NCBI GenBank assembly: GCA_964017185.1
Contig: OZ024875.1
Location: 46,145,986-46,209,985, forward strand
From: Rugalucina vietnamica
Lineage: Eukaryota > Mollusca > Bivalvia > Lucinida > Lucinidae
Reading direction: 5' to 3'
Length of the DNA stretch: 64,000 bases
This document shows, piece by piece, positions 32,872-44,559 of this stretch. Below the pieces are notes generated by a model, which saw nothing but the letters and a program-made list of their open reading frames with translations, was not told the origin of the DNA and did no database searches. How positions within the stretch are numbered: position 1 is the first letter of the stretch; the number at the start of each line of letters is the position of its first letter. Position numbers and translations under genes: made by a program.

Positions 32872-33723
32872 TTGGAAAATAATCGATATGCTATGAAGTG
32901 CCGTGATAAGCGATGCAGAAAGGAGTCTAGCTATGAAGAAAACTTGTTATGCTTTGAGCTGTTGAGGAAGAGCAGTCCAGTTGATTTTACTATAACGAAA
33001 TACGCTGATCAGCACTGTATCGTCAAATGGCGAATTTAATAGCTGCCTCAGCTTCGACAGCAATTAAGCAAATCTGGTAAATGTCTTTCTTATTTTGAAA
33101 AAAAAAACATGATTCTTACTTTACAAGAACATATTTTGTCTTACAGTATGTATTCATGTATTACAGATATTTTTTTCTATATGTATGCTTACTTATATGT
33201 ATGCACTGTATATATGTACTTCGCTTCTTATTACTAGAGGAAGAAAAAAGAGCTATATGTATTATTACAGAAAATTATCAGTTTACTTCTTCTTGTACAC
33301 TAAACTATCAGGGTTCATACAGTAACCAGCATTGCTACATTATAAAAATAGTTAAAAAATAAAAGTGCGACGATGTCAGATTTAAAATCAAACAACTGAT
33401 AATTGCATCCGATGTAAGCGCAAGAGTGATTGATAATGAGCTAGAGAAATTGCAGCGGTCTAATTAAGTGCAGTGAATACTTACTATTTCTATATTTTTT
33501 TTTCAAAATAAGAAAGACATTTACCAGCTTGGCTAAGTTGCCGAATAAGCTGAGGAGGCTATTAAATACGCCTCTTGACAATACAAGGCTGATCAGTGCA
33601 TTTCATTATAGTACAATTAACTGGACTGCCCTTGCTCATAGTATATAACAAGTTTTCTTCATAGCTAGTGTCCTTTCTTCATCGCTTATCACACCACTTC
33701 ATAGCATATCGATTGTTTTCCAA
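32872..33723. mobile_element. ~850-bp foldback element with ~240-bp arms
   Basis: Left arm starts TTGGAAAATAATCGATATGC; right arm ends GCATATCGATTGTTTTCCAA. Shared inverted landmarks: CTATGAAG, TAAGCGATG.AGAAAGGA, AAGAAAACTTGTTAT, AGCAGTCCAGTT, GCTGATCAG, GGTAAATGTCTTTCTTATTT. The ~360-bp centre has no recognisable content. No transposase. Confidence 0.85.
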
Positions 33724-34530
33724 TCACATGTTTCCTTGATGTGAAATATTTTGCACAGTAATAAAAACATAGTAGCATGCATATTTATAGTGCCCCGACA
33801 TTGTATGTCAGGAATAGCTGGGGAAAGTAAAGACGTATTTAGCAACTGCCAATGACATGTTGTCATTTGTTGTACTGACCGTATAACCCTCCATGGATTC
33901 AAAACACAAGTTTAAACAGAATGAAGTAGACAAACCATTCGACTTGTACCATTCATGACATTTGATAAATCAATGATATTTGACAACACATCTTGATACA
34001 CCTTAAGGTAATTTGACTATGTAAACATACCCTGAAATATCCCAGAAATTTAAAATGTTCAATTCGACAAAAAAATGTGTAAAATGTAAATGTCATTTTG
34101 TTACAATATTAAATCCACCCTAACCACCATTAAAAAGCGAACTGATATCTGTGGTATCAAAAGTTAAAAAAAAAAGGTACAGGAATGGCATGTTACAAAG
34201 TGAAAACTTAATGCTTACACAACAAGCGAATAAGTTTGGATGGCTATTCCTGTAACTTCCATAAAACATTGAGTATGACAAAATGAATGTTAGATCTTGT
34301 CTATTTTTAACCTTTGTTTATTTTCGAGCTTATACAAATTCAAATCGAATTGTTACTGATGAATTATATAATTACTAAGGACATAACCCCACAATAGGGG
34401 TAAGTGTATTAATGGCCCCATAGAATCTAAGTGATTGGGGCAAACGTCATCATGAAAACATGTCCGTGAAATGTATACCCCCTTGATACCCACTTTTATA
34501 TAGAGAAACTGGGGTATGCAGGGGTATGCA

Positions 34531-34646
34531 TATTTTTCTTATTTTTGCTCCAAAACATAGATTGTGGGTACTCGTTAGAACCGCCTCGGCGAGGCGGTTC
34601 TAACGTGTATCCACAATCTATGTTTTGAGCAAAAATAAGAAAAATA
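34531..34646. repeat. ~116-bp snap-back palindrome
   Basis: Left arm TATTTTTCTTATTTTTGCTC, then CAAAACATAGATTGTGG and CGTTAGAACCGCCTCG, pairs with its inverse on the right with only a few differences. Related single-arm sequence occurs at 39055-39110 and 40510-40600 (CAATCTATGTTTTGGGGCAA), so it belongs to a small family. Confidence 0.85.
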
Positions 34647-35062
34647 TCAATTTTTTTCAGCTGAAAATTTTCAATTTTTAAATCTCAAAAAATCTTTGTG
34701 TAGCATGGGCAAGTTTTCGTAATGGTGATTCTGACAGTTCTAATGCTGGCATCATACCTAGCTGATTTTGACACACGATGGCCACACGAACTTGAAATTT
34801 TAAAATTCGCGCGACTTTCGTCACGAATTTGGTAAAATGTCAATATTGAGCCGACGCATACACGAAGCCTACCGATGGTCACACGATGGACATACGAATA
34901 GCTCACGAATATACCCGAAGCACTCACGAAGAATATAGGAAACAGCATCCGATTTCAATTGAGGTTTACCAGTTCCTCAATTTCAAGCGGGCTAAGGATA
35001 AGCACCCTTATCAAACTACTTTTGTTATGTACCACCAGTTTGCTGTTTTGAAGCTGGAAGCC

Positions 35063-35236
35063 CTTATCATAATTTCGATAGCACGTTTTGTAACGAGTCA
35101 AGCTTCGCCTTATCAAAATTCTGATAACATGATTTCTTGAGACTTGGGAGTTATCATAATTTTGATAAGTGTTTAATAAAATAATTATTTCAAGGAACGT
35201 TTGAATCGTGAATAGAAATTATCAGAATTTTGATAA
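35063..35236. repeat. cluster of TTATCA..TGATAA palindromes
   Basis: CTTATCATAATTTCGATA (35063), CTTATCAAAATTCTGATAA (35109), TTATCATAATTTTGATAA (35151) and TTATCAGAATTTTGATAA (35219): four near-identical palindromes at 40-70 bp spacing, each an inverted pair of GATA words. Confidence 0.8.
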
Positions 35237-35427
35237 GCCTTGAGAATCAATGAAATACATTTGTGGAATTGAAACATGTCAGTAGGTAATTTTTAGGTTA
35301 GCTGTAAAATCGAATTGTTCGTTTATTACGTAGGACACGAATGGTAGACTCAGCCAGCATAATTGCAGAAATATGGCGTCTGTAATTCCAAGATCGAGTT
35401 GTGGTCCTTAGACTTTATATGGAAAGG

Positions 35428-35712
35428 TACATGTAGGCAAAGATCAGGAAAAGGCGCAATCAGAAAAAGATTCCCACTCCAAAAACCGAGGTGGGAAAAA
35501 ACCAAACTAACAATCAGGTACTTATACCATGAAAACATTTCGTAAGCCGAATGATCAGTTATTTTCCCAATAGGTGGCCACTCAGTTACCTTAACTTAAC
35601 TAAACATATGAAAACATACATAAGGCGCCAACAGCACAAAATATTTTAAACACCAAGACATAAAACAAAAAGAACCACCACAGAAGTATCGACTTGGATT
35701 GATCAATTGTAT
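35428..35712 (+). repeat. dispersed repeat A copy
   Basis: GTAGGCAAAGATCAGGAAAA through AACCACCACAGAAGTATCG, close to the copy at 1130 and among the least diverged in the window. Confidence 0.85.
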
Positions 35713-35790
35713 CATGACATTTTGTGATGTTGAGAACCATTACGACAAAAGAAGCAAACTTTCATAGCCCCCCCCCCCCCCACACACACA

Positions 35791-35990
35791 CCTTTACCTC
35801 TTGGCCGAGTGGTTAAGAGCACTGATTTCATTAACGCGCATACTCATTCGATCAGCACATCGCTGTGTCTGTTGTGCGTTCGAGCCCCACGCGGTGCAAT
35901 TGTGAAACAAACCAAGTTCTGCTTGAGGGCGTGACATGTGGTTTCTCCCGTTTTCGTCCTACCTACTGATGACCTCAAACAATTTTGAAA
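35791..35990 (+). mobile_element. tRNA-derived SINE (Leu/Ser-like head)
   Basis: CTCTTGGCCGAGTGGTTAAG is a strong A box of the type II tRNA kind; after a long variable part GTGCGTTCGAGCCCCACG gives the B box. The body GAGGGCGTGACATGTGGTTT and CTCCCGTTTTCGTCCTACCT follows. A C run and CA run (35768-35790) precede it. Confidence 0.7.
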
Positions 35991-35999
35991 AGGGCGTGA

Positions 36000-37655
36000 A
36001 AATGAATAACAAATTTCACTTTTTAAAATTATTTTTCAATGTTTTCGGTGTCTTCAGCGGTCTTGATCGCTTTGAGTCAGGTACAAAGTCTGAAAAAGAT
36101 ATACAAATTATGATGTCGCTTCACATTATTATGTGATACAAAAAGAAGTGCTTGTGTGCATATAAAATCACAACTTACAATTAAGAAGTCCAAACATTGA
36201 TATGTGTGTTTGTGCATGGGGGGTGTAAAGATGTTTCGAGTCTGCGTGTTTATTCAGCGGTGATAAGATCCTGTGCTTTCTAAGTAATGCAATGCATACA
36301 ATAGGGTGGTCACGTTCATTCCCTACTCCAATACAATCAACCAATCGCTCCCAAAGAACACAACGTTTGTAAATTATGCACATACTGATGATCAGACTTA
36401 AATGGACAGAGTTGGATGATATCTAGCGCTTTTGTGCTTTACAGTACAACCAAGAAAACAGAGCGATCCTAACTTGAACAGGCTGCACTATGAAATTAGA
36501 TAGATTTAGGGTCAGAAGTTTCCCCAACACCTCTAACATATAATGATCAAAAGCATTGTATGAAAATCACTTTCACAACGTGACGATGAACTAAGAAACT
36601 AAATGAAGCATATAAATACTCCTACCTTCAACGCGCCGTTCCAATGATTTTATGGCTCGATAAAATTGAAACCCGCGCTAACGCAAGCCAACGCCCAGAA
36701 AAACACATCAAATTGAATTATAAGGAACATCGCAAACATTCTGCCATTTCATGTGGACTATTCAATATTGATAGAAAACAAATCTCGCACTTAAATGCAA
36801 TAAGTTCTAAGAGGTCGCATGATTATGCAGGTTAATATGTCAAGATGCCAGCGTACAAGCAGATTTTTCCGTGGACTAGCCGATTCACGCTGTGGAGTAA
36901 TGCAATACAAAAAGTCCGAGCGCTTTGTGTGTACGTATTAAAACAAATAATAATAATAATTACATGTATATATTAATTCCTTAATATTGGTAACACAAAA
37001 CATACTCATATACTTACAATTTGGACGCCGTTTTCGAATGTTTTAGAAATGTAAGGATGTAATTATTCATGTGAAAGAAAATGTACGCGTGTATATGAAA
37101 TTTGGCAGACATCAGTCGAATCATTAGCCTTGTCCAATCCGGGGTTACAACCATCTGCTTGTCATAATACATCAATTCTCAAGAGCAACGTTTCAGATCG
37201 CGGATCAGTTTCCCGCATTAATTGTTTGTCTCAGATGGACCCGGACGATGCACATGGCGAAATCTGCAATGTGCCAAGTTCGTTTTTTGTCATTTTATTT
37301 CATTTGGTTATGAATTGTCGCTACAGTGATCTAAAGAAAGCGTTGCATAATTTATGCTGTTTACAACTAAAAAATTGCGGAACTGCTTACAAAGATATTT
37401 TACCCTGAAAATCTTATTTAACAGCTAAACAGATACTCATGCAGTGACTCTTTCTCGATCTAAAAAGTTGAAAAAACATTCAAAATGCCACTCTCTTTGC
37501 ATGATTGATAGTTCCAGCATGTTGAAAAACTACCTAGTACATATATCAAGCTAATGCCATCAGAAATCATGCTCCTGACATTTGTTTTTCAAAATGTAGT
37601 TTCAATTTAGTTTGCATTGCCTAAATACATGTACCATACGTCGTATGTAATAAAG
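36000..37655. other. no assignable feature
   Basis: AT-rich, many stops on both strands. Small frames (up to 92 codons at 37130-37408) show no recognisable domain and no splice context I trust. Confidence 0.4.
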
Positions 37656-37659
37656 TGTT

Positions 37660-38420
37660 TGCGCGCAAACGCCAGTGAAACAATATAATGTTTAATAATG
37701 TCTAGGTCACATTTGGCATAGTTTCAGTTTAGTCAGCCTACGTCGTCTGTCAGCCTAAGTTTAGGCACAAACGCCAGTGTAAAAAGTATATGGCTATTAA
37801 TGCCTAGGTTACATTCGGCATATGATTGCACTACGATGACCGTGCGATGCCAATGTTTTGCATTTTTTGCGGTCTCCGCAGGGCGACCCTACGATGTCCA
37901 GGCTACGATTCTACGGCTTCCTTCGATAGCTGTAGCCTCTACGATTTTGTAATAGTAAAAAAATCGTAAGACCGTAGGCCGTAGACATGTCATAGTTGCA
38001 TCGTATGGGCGCTCTACGGAGACCCTGCGGTCATCGCACGATTTTCATGATAATTTTGGGACAAAAATCGTAAGGTACATGTAATCTTTTAAGGTGATCG
38101 TACGGCCTCCGTACGGCTATTGCACGACTGTCGCAAGATGTTCGTACGATACCATTAAAATCATGCGGTCGTAGGAACATCACATGGGCTCTGTAAGATT
38201 TTAAATACTGCGGAGACCCTACGATTTCCTTACGATCTCCGTATGTTTTTGTCTCAGAATGTCGACTAAAGCCAGAACAAGAAATCGGACGTATGAATTG
38301 TAAACACATACATGTACATCGTAGTCCATGGTCATCTGCGATGTCCAAAAAATCGTAGGGAAATTTGCTGGCAAAAGAATCGTACGGCGATCGGGGCAAA
38401 TTCCTATAATATAAGGTTAT
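37660..38420. repeat. CG-word repeat region 2 (CTACGAT / ATCGTA)
   Basis: Two direct 54-bp modules (CAAACGCCAGTG..., 37668 and 37770) are followed by about 570 bp of words such as CTACGAT, ATCGTACGG, GGTCTCCGCAG and CGGAGACC. Words in the first half tend to be complements of words in the second, as in a foldback. The 159-codon minus frame here is a by-product of the word use. Confidence 0.6.
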
Positions 38421-38734
38421 AGGATGGAACTCGAGCCGTTGCCCGTGTGTTCCTCCGTTTGTGTGTCCGTTCTGACTTTCAAAAATGTAGTACGTATATC
38501 TCGTAGACAAACAGGCCGATCACAGTCACACTTCAATAAAGCAATCAATCAGAAGCATCGATTCCAATTCGTCAGAGCATGGTAATTATTTGATAATTCA
38601 GAACCAATTTCACATCGTTGAAAAAGCCATCCCCGTTCTTCAAGGGTGGGATGGATACGTACCAATTATTCACACGTCAAAATACCAAATATTCGCATAT
38701 GTGAATATTTAGTATCAAAGATAGGATAAATTCC

Positions 38735-39000
38735 TCAGTACTTTAGATTATTGATCGTTCCAATGTGATGCTTCTGTTGTGGTTCTAGTTAGTTTGTGTT
38801 TTGGTAGTGATTTTTTGTGCTGTATGTAATTTGTTTCGTTTTCACAAGTTTAGTAACGATCGTGTAAGTGAGTGGCCACCTCTTTGGAAATACCCGCTCA
38901 CTCAGCTAACGACATGTTCTCTTTGCATTAGTACCTAATTTTCTGTTTGTTTTTCCCACCTTGGATTTTGGGGTGGGGATTGCGCTATTTCCTGATCATC
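38735..39000 (-). repeat. dispersed repeat A copy
   Basis: Minus orientation; plus strand reads GATCGTTCCAATGTGATGCT, GAGTGGCCACCTCTTTGGAA, CCCACCTTGGATTTTGGGGT and GCGCTATTTCCTGATC. More diverged than the other copies. Confidence 0.75.
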
Positions 39001-41329
39001 ATCAGGAAAACATGTCGATGAAAACTATACCCACTTAAACCTTAAACCCCACTTTTTATTGGAAACATGTAGATTATGTGTTTCATCGCGGTTCTTACGT
39101 GTACCCTCGGGCAAAATTTCTTTATTAAAATATCGATTATTTTTTTCAAAGAAAGTTTCAGTTTTTCTGCTGATTTTTTTCTGTATTTTGCATGGGCAAG
39201 TTTTCGTGATAATTGCTTACTTTTACCTTTTCAGACACCAAGCCAAAAATTGTTTGATTATTGAGTTTAAAGTTCATCCAAAAACATCATATCAAAATTA
39301 AACATACGCAAATATCACAATTCTACATGCAAATGTAATATATTGGTACGAATTATGCACACAGCGGATGTGAAATTTTGCAAAATGCGAAAACCATGGT
39401 TGTACGGGGAGACTTTTTACGGCCACCACACGGCACATCACCAGCTGCAGTAATAGAAAATAAAATGAACTTGAGCCCATCATAATAATTTTTCTGAATT
39501 CCCCTTCGTTTATCTGAGATACGAGTATAAACACGTACGGACGGAGGGACAATTGCTGATTGTAGTCCAGGGGAACTGAAAATGACTGACAGAATCCATG
39601 ATGTTAATCAAGGTTAATGGCATTTGCTCACAGTATGATTTCGTAATGGTTTCAGCATAGTTGGTCATCAGGTCAAATCTAATTGCTTCAAGATCAGTCT
39701 TGTAGAACAGAAGAATTAGAGTTATCCAAAACATGTCAGGTTATGCTTTTGGAAACATCAGTTTACAATTACATATAGGGGCACAAGTGTGTGTGTGTGT
39801 GGGGGGTGCGGGGGGGGGTATTTGATTATAATCTGTTGTAACGAACAGCCGAGCCAAGCCACAGCAAACCCCGTCGGTGGAAAAGCATGCTCATCCACCA
39901 AGGGTGGTTTACTGCGCTATATTCTCAATACTTACTCGATTCACAAAGTTTCGCGTTTGAAATTTGCATATTACAAGCACTCAATATGCCGCTCATACGT
40001 TGCACCAACGTATTTTTCAAAGGGAGGCTATCCCGTCACATTTTCTCTTTGGCTGTTCAAAGAAGAACATTTGTCAGACAGTGGTGAAAGAAATATGTAC
40101 ATTCAGTACTGGTAATCTGCAACTTCTGAATTTGTCCAGTAATAGTGTGGCAAGGATACCTGACCGTCCCTTTAGCCTTAGTACAGTAGTAGTTTTCTGT
40201 GAGCGTAAACGAGTAATTAAAATAATTAAATAGCCTTTGAACCATTTTCAAAGTGAGTCATTCTACACAAATAGACTGCTTTCAAGCACTGCTTAAAGTA
40301 GAAAGTATAGGAGACCATAATTTGTTACTACATTCTCATGATCCAACAAAGGGATTTCATTCATCACTAAATGGACACATTTGGCAATACAGAATGGTAC
40401 AAACCATTTGAGGTTTGAGAAAATGAAAGAATGCAGGTCTTGGCCAGTGAACCTATTGTCACTGCATAGATTCCATTACGAAAACACGCTAGTTCAGCTG
40501 TAAAAATTGAAACTTTTCATTTGTTTTTATATTTTTGCTGTAAACAGATTGTGGCTACACATTATTCGCAATCTATGTTTTGGGGCAAACACAATAAAAG
40601 TATCTCCAAAATCATGCATAAAATTTGTATGTCAGTTGGCTCAAGCAACTTCTAAATTGGACTGATGAGCATGTAACTGCAGATGTTATCAGTAATTGAC
40701 TGTGTCCTGAGGCCAATAAAATTCAATCAATGTCAGGTTTATAGCTAGTTTCTTCAGGTATCTTTTAGAGGAAGAAAATGGTATCAAACCCGCCCTTTAA
40801 CGCAAACAAATTATGTTTTAAATGTTGTCTAGTTTCTCGCGAACTAGAGTTTTCGTGAAAAACGCAGATTCACATTATTGCATTCAGACTTGTTTACAAT
40901 ATGCATGTATGACTGACATCCATCCAATTAAACCAGTTGTTCTAGATGCCAAAATGTGTTTGGCAGATTATTAACGGACAATTTAATGCAATAAATTGAC
41001 CGCTGCCATACGATAAAGCGACTGCAAATAGAGGTTACGGAGTAAAGTTTCATTGATACAGGCAAAGAGACAGACATGCTTACAGTTTTAACACAATGTT
41101 TTTGTACAAACAACATGCGCATTTTAAAAGAATCGCGCAAATAAGAATATGAGCGAGGTCTATTGTTGGCATTTAGATTAAACTTTTAATACGTACATAC
41201 GGTTGACTATGAGTACATAATTGTTAGACATGCATATTAGAATAGGCTCGGTCAGACGAATAAAGTACAAACATCAACCCAATTTTACCGAAATCTACGA
41301 TGCATTAAACGGAAGCATTTAGCAGATCA
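39000..41329. other. mostly unassigned sequence
   Basis: Holds worn arms of the 34.5-kb snap-back family (39055-39110, 40510-40600), a repeat C fragment (39395-39465) and a GT/G run at 39788-39820. Short frames of up to 108 codons show no domain. Confidence 0.4.
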
Positions 41330-42270
41330 TTGTACGATACACTGTACATGCAGAGGTGCTACGTTTTTATATGCGCACTTAAAAATTCGTAGCACGTACG
41401 TGGCATGTCCGATACGCCGTACATACGTCACACATATGTCAGACATACGAAAGTAACGTGGCAGGAACGCCGATAAATACGTAGCTCATACTCCTGGTAC
41501 GCCACACGTACGTCGTACGTGACGGTTAACATGCCACGTAACCGTGACGTACGTACAGCGTATCTTTTGTATCTGCTACATACGTATGTGCGGTGTATGT
41601 GTGGCTTACCCTCGACTCTCTTTTCGTATCTACGGCGTATCAGCGACGTACGTGTGACGTATCTCGCGTGTCAATGGCGTATGCGTTGCGTATGTGCCAC
41701 GTACGTTTCGCTGCTGTGGAGTATGAGTGACGTATTAGGAATATTTTGTGGCGTTCCAAGAAAATCTTAATGCTTCTATATTTATGTTTTCGTTTTCCGA
41801 TGTTTCTCACGGTTCTGGGTGTCATGCAGGGTTCATTCAGGACTACGCTTGGTGTAGCCTTAGTCTTTGTTCATGTCGTCTTACGACTAGGATGGGGAGC
41901 TTGGAGATGTTTCTACCCCCACCACCACCTCGGTTTTTTTCTTAGGTGTTAATCTAGATTACTAGTATCTAAATTTCTAGTGTAATGTGCGAATTGCATG
42001 ATCAAAGGGAACACAACCGTTTGTTTTGATAGGTATTAAAAAGCAATTGGTACAGGTCAGATATGCAGCAGATAATTCTGGAACGTAGTACATACGCCGT
42101 AGATACGTCACGCATACATTTCATACGCGGGAACGTAACAGGAACCTCACGCGTACGTGGTACATACGTCGCTCGAACGAAATACGGCTCAGACCTTGGC
42201 GTATCAAAACTCTCATAGATACGCGAGCGATACGCCGCTGATACGTGAATATGTGACAGAGCTATTACAT
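41330..42270. repeat. CG-word repeat region 3 (ACGTA-rich)
   Basis: 41330-41750 and 42060-42260 are saturated with TACGTACG, ACGCCGTA, GACGTACGT and close variants; the intervening ~300 bp lacks them. The right block reads as the inverse of the left in several places (CATACGCCGTAGATACGTCAC versus the plus-strand words). Palindromic words make local hairpins likely. Confidence 0.6.
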
Positions 42271-42697
42271 CTCGATGCATGCCATGGATGATCCTGTACA
42301 TGTTTCTCCGTAATCAAAGTAATAATAGACATTTACGCATTAAGACGGTGACGGATACGGACATTGAACTTCAGTTGAAATCAAGCTAAAAATCAGGATC
42401 GTCTCAAAACCAAACTAAGTAAATAGAGAAATGACATTTTATGTGTACACGACATTGTAAAACAAATCAAATAAATCTGTTTCTTCCTGCACACAAGATT
42501 GTCAAAAGGCAGGGCAATGCCCTTGACGGTGTCACCATACCGTCCAAATAAGGAAAAACGGTTCTGTTAGCAGCAATTACTCTGTTGCCAAAACGGTCAA
42601 GTTACCTGCAATTTTGTAGCAGCAATTTTGCCAGTAAGCAGCAATTTTGCAAGTAAATAAAAATGAAAACTGAGAGCCTTTAAGAGCAGGGAACGTA

Positions 42698-43628
42698 TAC
42701 TACTCAAAGTTTGATAAACATCAAAATTTTTATTTTTGTTCACAGAACAAACTTGTAATCTAACACCCGAAATTTTGCTATAGATATGATGCAATACCAA
42801 CACTTTGCAAACATTCCATCTTTTTTCGCGTTGCCTGCCAGCGCTTTTCGCAGACTTGCAGAAACGATGGAAACTCCCTGAAACTGAAGTTGCCACTGTT
42901 GCGTACCCTAGCCAATTCTGTCATTCATCTCCTCTTACTGGTTCAATCAACTGCAAAACTGTTTTTTATATCGAAATGTCGATAGTCTTGTGTCTAAAAT
43001 GCACTTTTGGAAAATTTCAAAAATCTGTGATTTTTGGTTAATCACGATTTTTTACCAAAAGATTTATTTTCGCTCAAAACGTTGCCCTTTGGGCTTCGAG
43101 TATGGAACAGAAAACCGATTTGAGCTACGGGCATTGGTTTCGATTTTACAGCGATTTAAAACATTTGTCATTTGACTGAACGTAATTTGTATTATGTGAT
43201 TAAACATCTGACAACACATTTTAAAAACGCTAGTTTGAGCTAACCAAAGTGCGTATTCAAAAACGGTTTTCAAGGACAACATTTTTAAGCGAAAAAAGGT
43301 TTTGGTAAAAATCGTGTTTTTAACCAAAAATCACAGATTTCTGTAAAAAATTTCAAACGTGCATTTTAGACACAAAAGTATCGACTTTCGATTATCAAAA
43401 CAGTTTTACAGTTGAATGAACCAGCAAGAGAGGATGAATGACAGAATTGGATAAATTCAAGGGGTTTCCTTCGTTTCTGCAAGTCTGTGAGAAGGGCTCG
43501 CAGGCAACGCGAAAAAAAAGCACGATGATGGTGCTGCTATATATCTATAGCAAAATTTCGGGTGTTAGATTACCAATATGTCCTGTAATCAAAATAAAGT
43601 TTTGATGCTTATCAAAGTTTGAGTAGTA
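42698..43628. mobile_element. ~930-bp foldback element, copy 1
   Basis: Starts TACTACTCAAAGTTTGATAA and ends with the inverse TTATCAAAGTTTGAGTAGTA. Each half carries the same landmarks inverted: AATCTAACACCCGAAATTTT, CGCGTTGCCTG, TTGCAGAAACGATGGA, CCTCTTACTGGTTCA, AAATCTGTGATTTTTGGTTA, and AAAACCGATTTGAGC near the centre. Arms are therefore about 400 bp or more. A related sequence at 44431-44470 gives a probable empty site. No coding capacity. Confidence 0.85.
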
Positions 43629-44559
43629 TATTGATGAGAATGGGGATGGGCCATACCATGGTTTCGGCTACCAAAGCCTCTTCAGCGACCCTTTAGATAT
43701 GGCAACATGGAGCCAAAGTGAATTACTGTAATTTTGCAACTTTCAACAGTTAAAATATAAAGGTTTGATTCTTTGGAAGCAGCAAAAACATTCAAAGGGA
43801 GTTAGTATGGACTATATTGCACAATTTCGGGTAATGGACCCTCATCAGTAACCTTTTATAAACCGGCAACGAAAGCCAGGCTATTGTACTGCAATTTGGA
43901 ATTTGGAAAATTTACATGAGAAGTCTAAATCCTAAACGATATTCCTAAACGGGGTCAAATAATTCAAACATTGCTTACAAGTATATTTCTCAAAGGGAGT
44001 GTTTTGAACATTCTGAATATCTTTAATGATCTCAAAGAACCTAAATAAAAATATAATCTGCACTATGGATGATGTACGGGGTGACTTTTTAGGGCCGCCA
44101 CACGACACAACACCAGGTGCAGTAATAGCAAATAAAATATAAAGGTTTGATCCTTTTGAAGCAGCAAAAACATTCAAAGGGAGATAGTATGGACTATATT
44201 GAGTATTCAATACAAAGACTAATACTCTCCAAATTGGACCAAAAATTTTAAATATTGGTTAGAAAATGTATCTAAACCGATAACAATTTTCTGATTTCTC
44301 AGAATATCCTCGCTGATCTCAAAGGACCGAACAGAAAATATAATCTGCACTACGGATGATGTACGGGGAGACTTTTTAGGGCCCGCCGCCACACGGCACA
44401 ACACCAGCAGCAGTAATAGCAAATAAAATGAAACTGAGATCCTTTAAGAGCAGTGAACATATTAATGAGAATGGGACTGGGCCATATCATGGTTTCGGCT
44501 ACTTAAGCCTCTTCAGTGACCCTTTAGATATGGCAACATGGAGCCAAAGTGAATTACTG

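Noticed and set aside
38031-38510. 159-codon minus frame
   Set aside because: Covers the CTACGAT/ATCGTA word region; residues reflect the repeated words.
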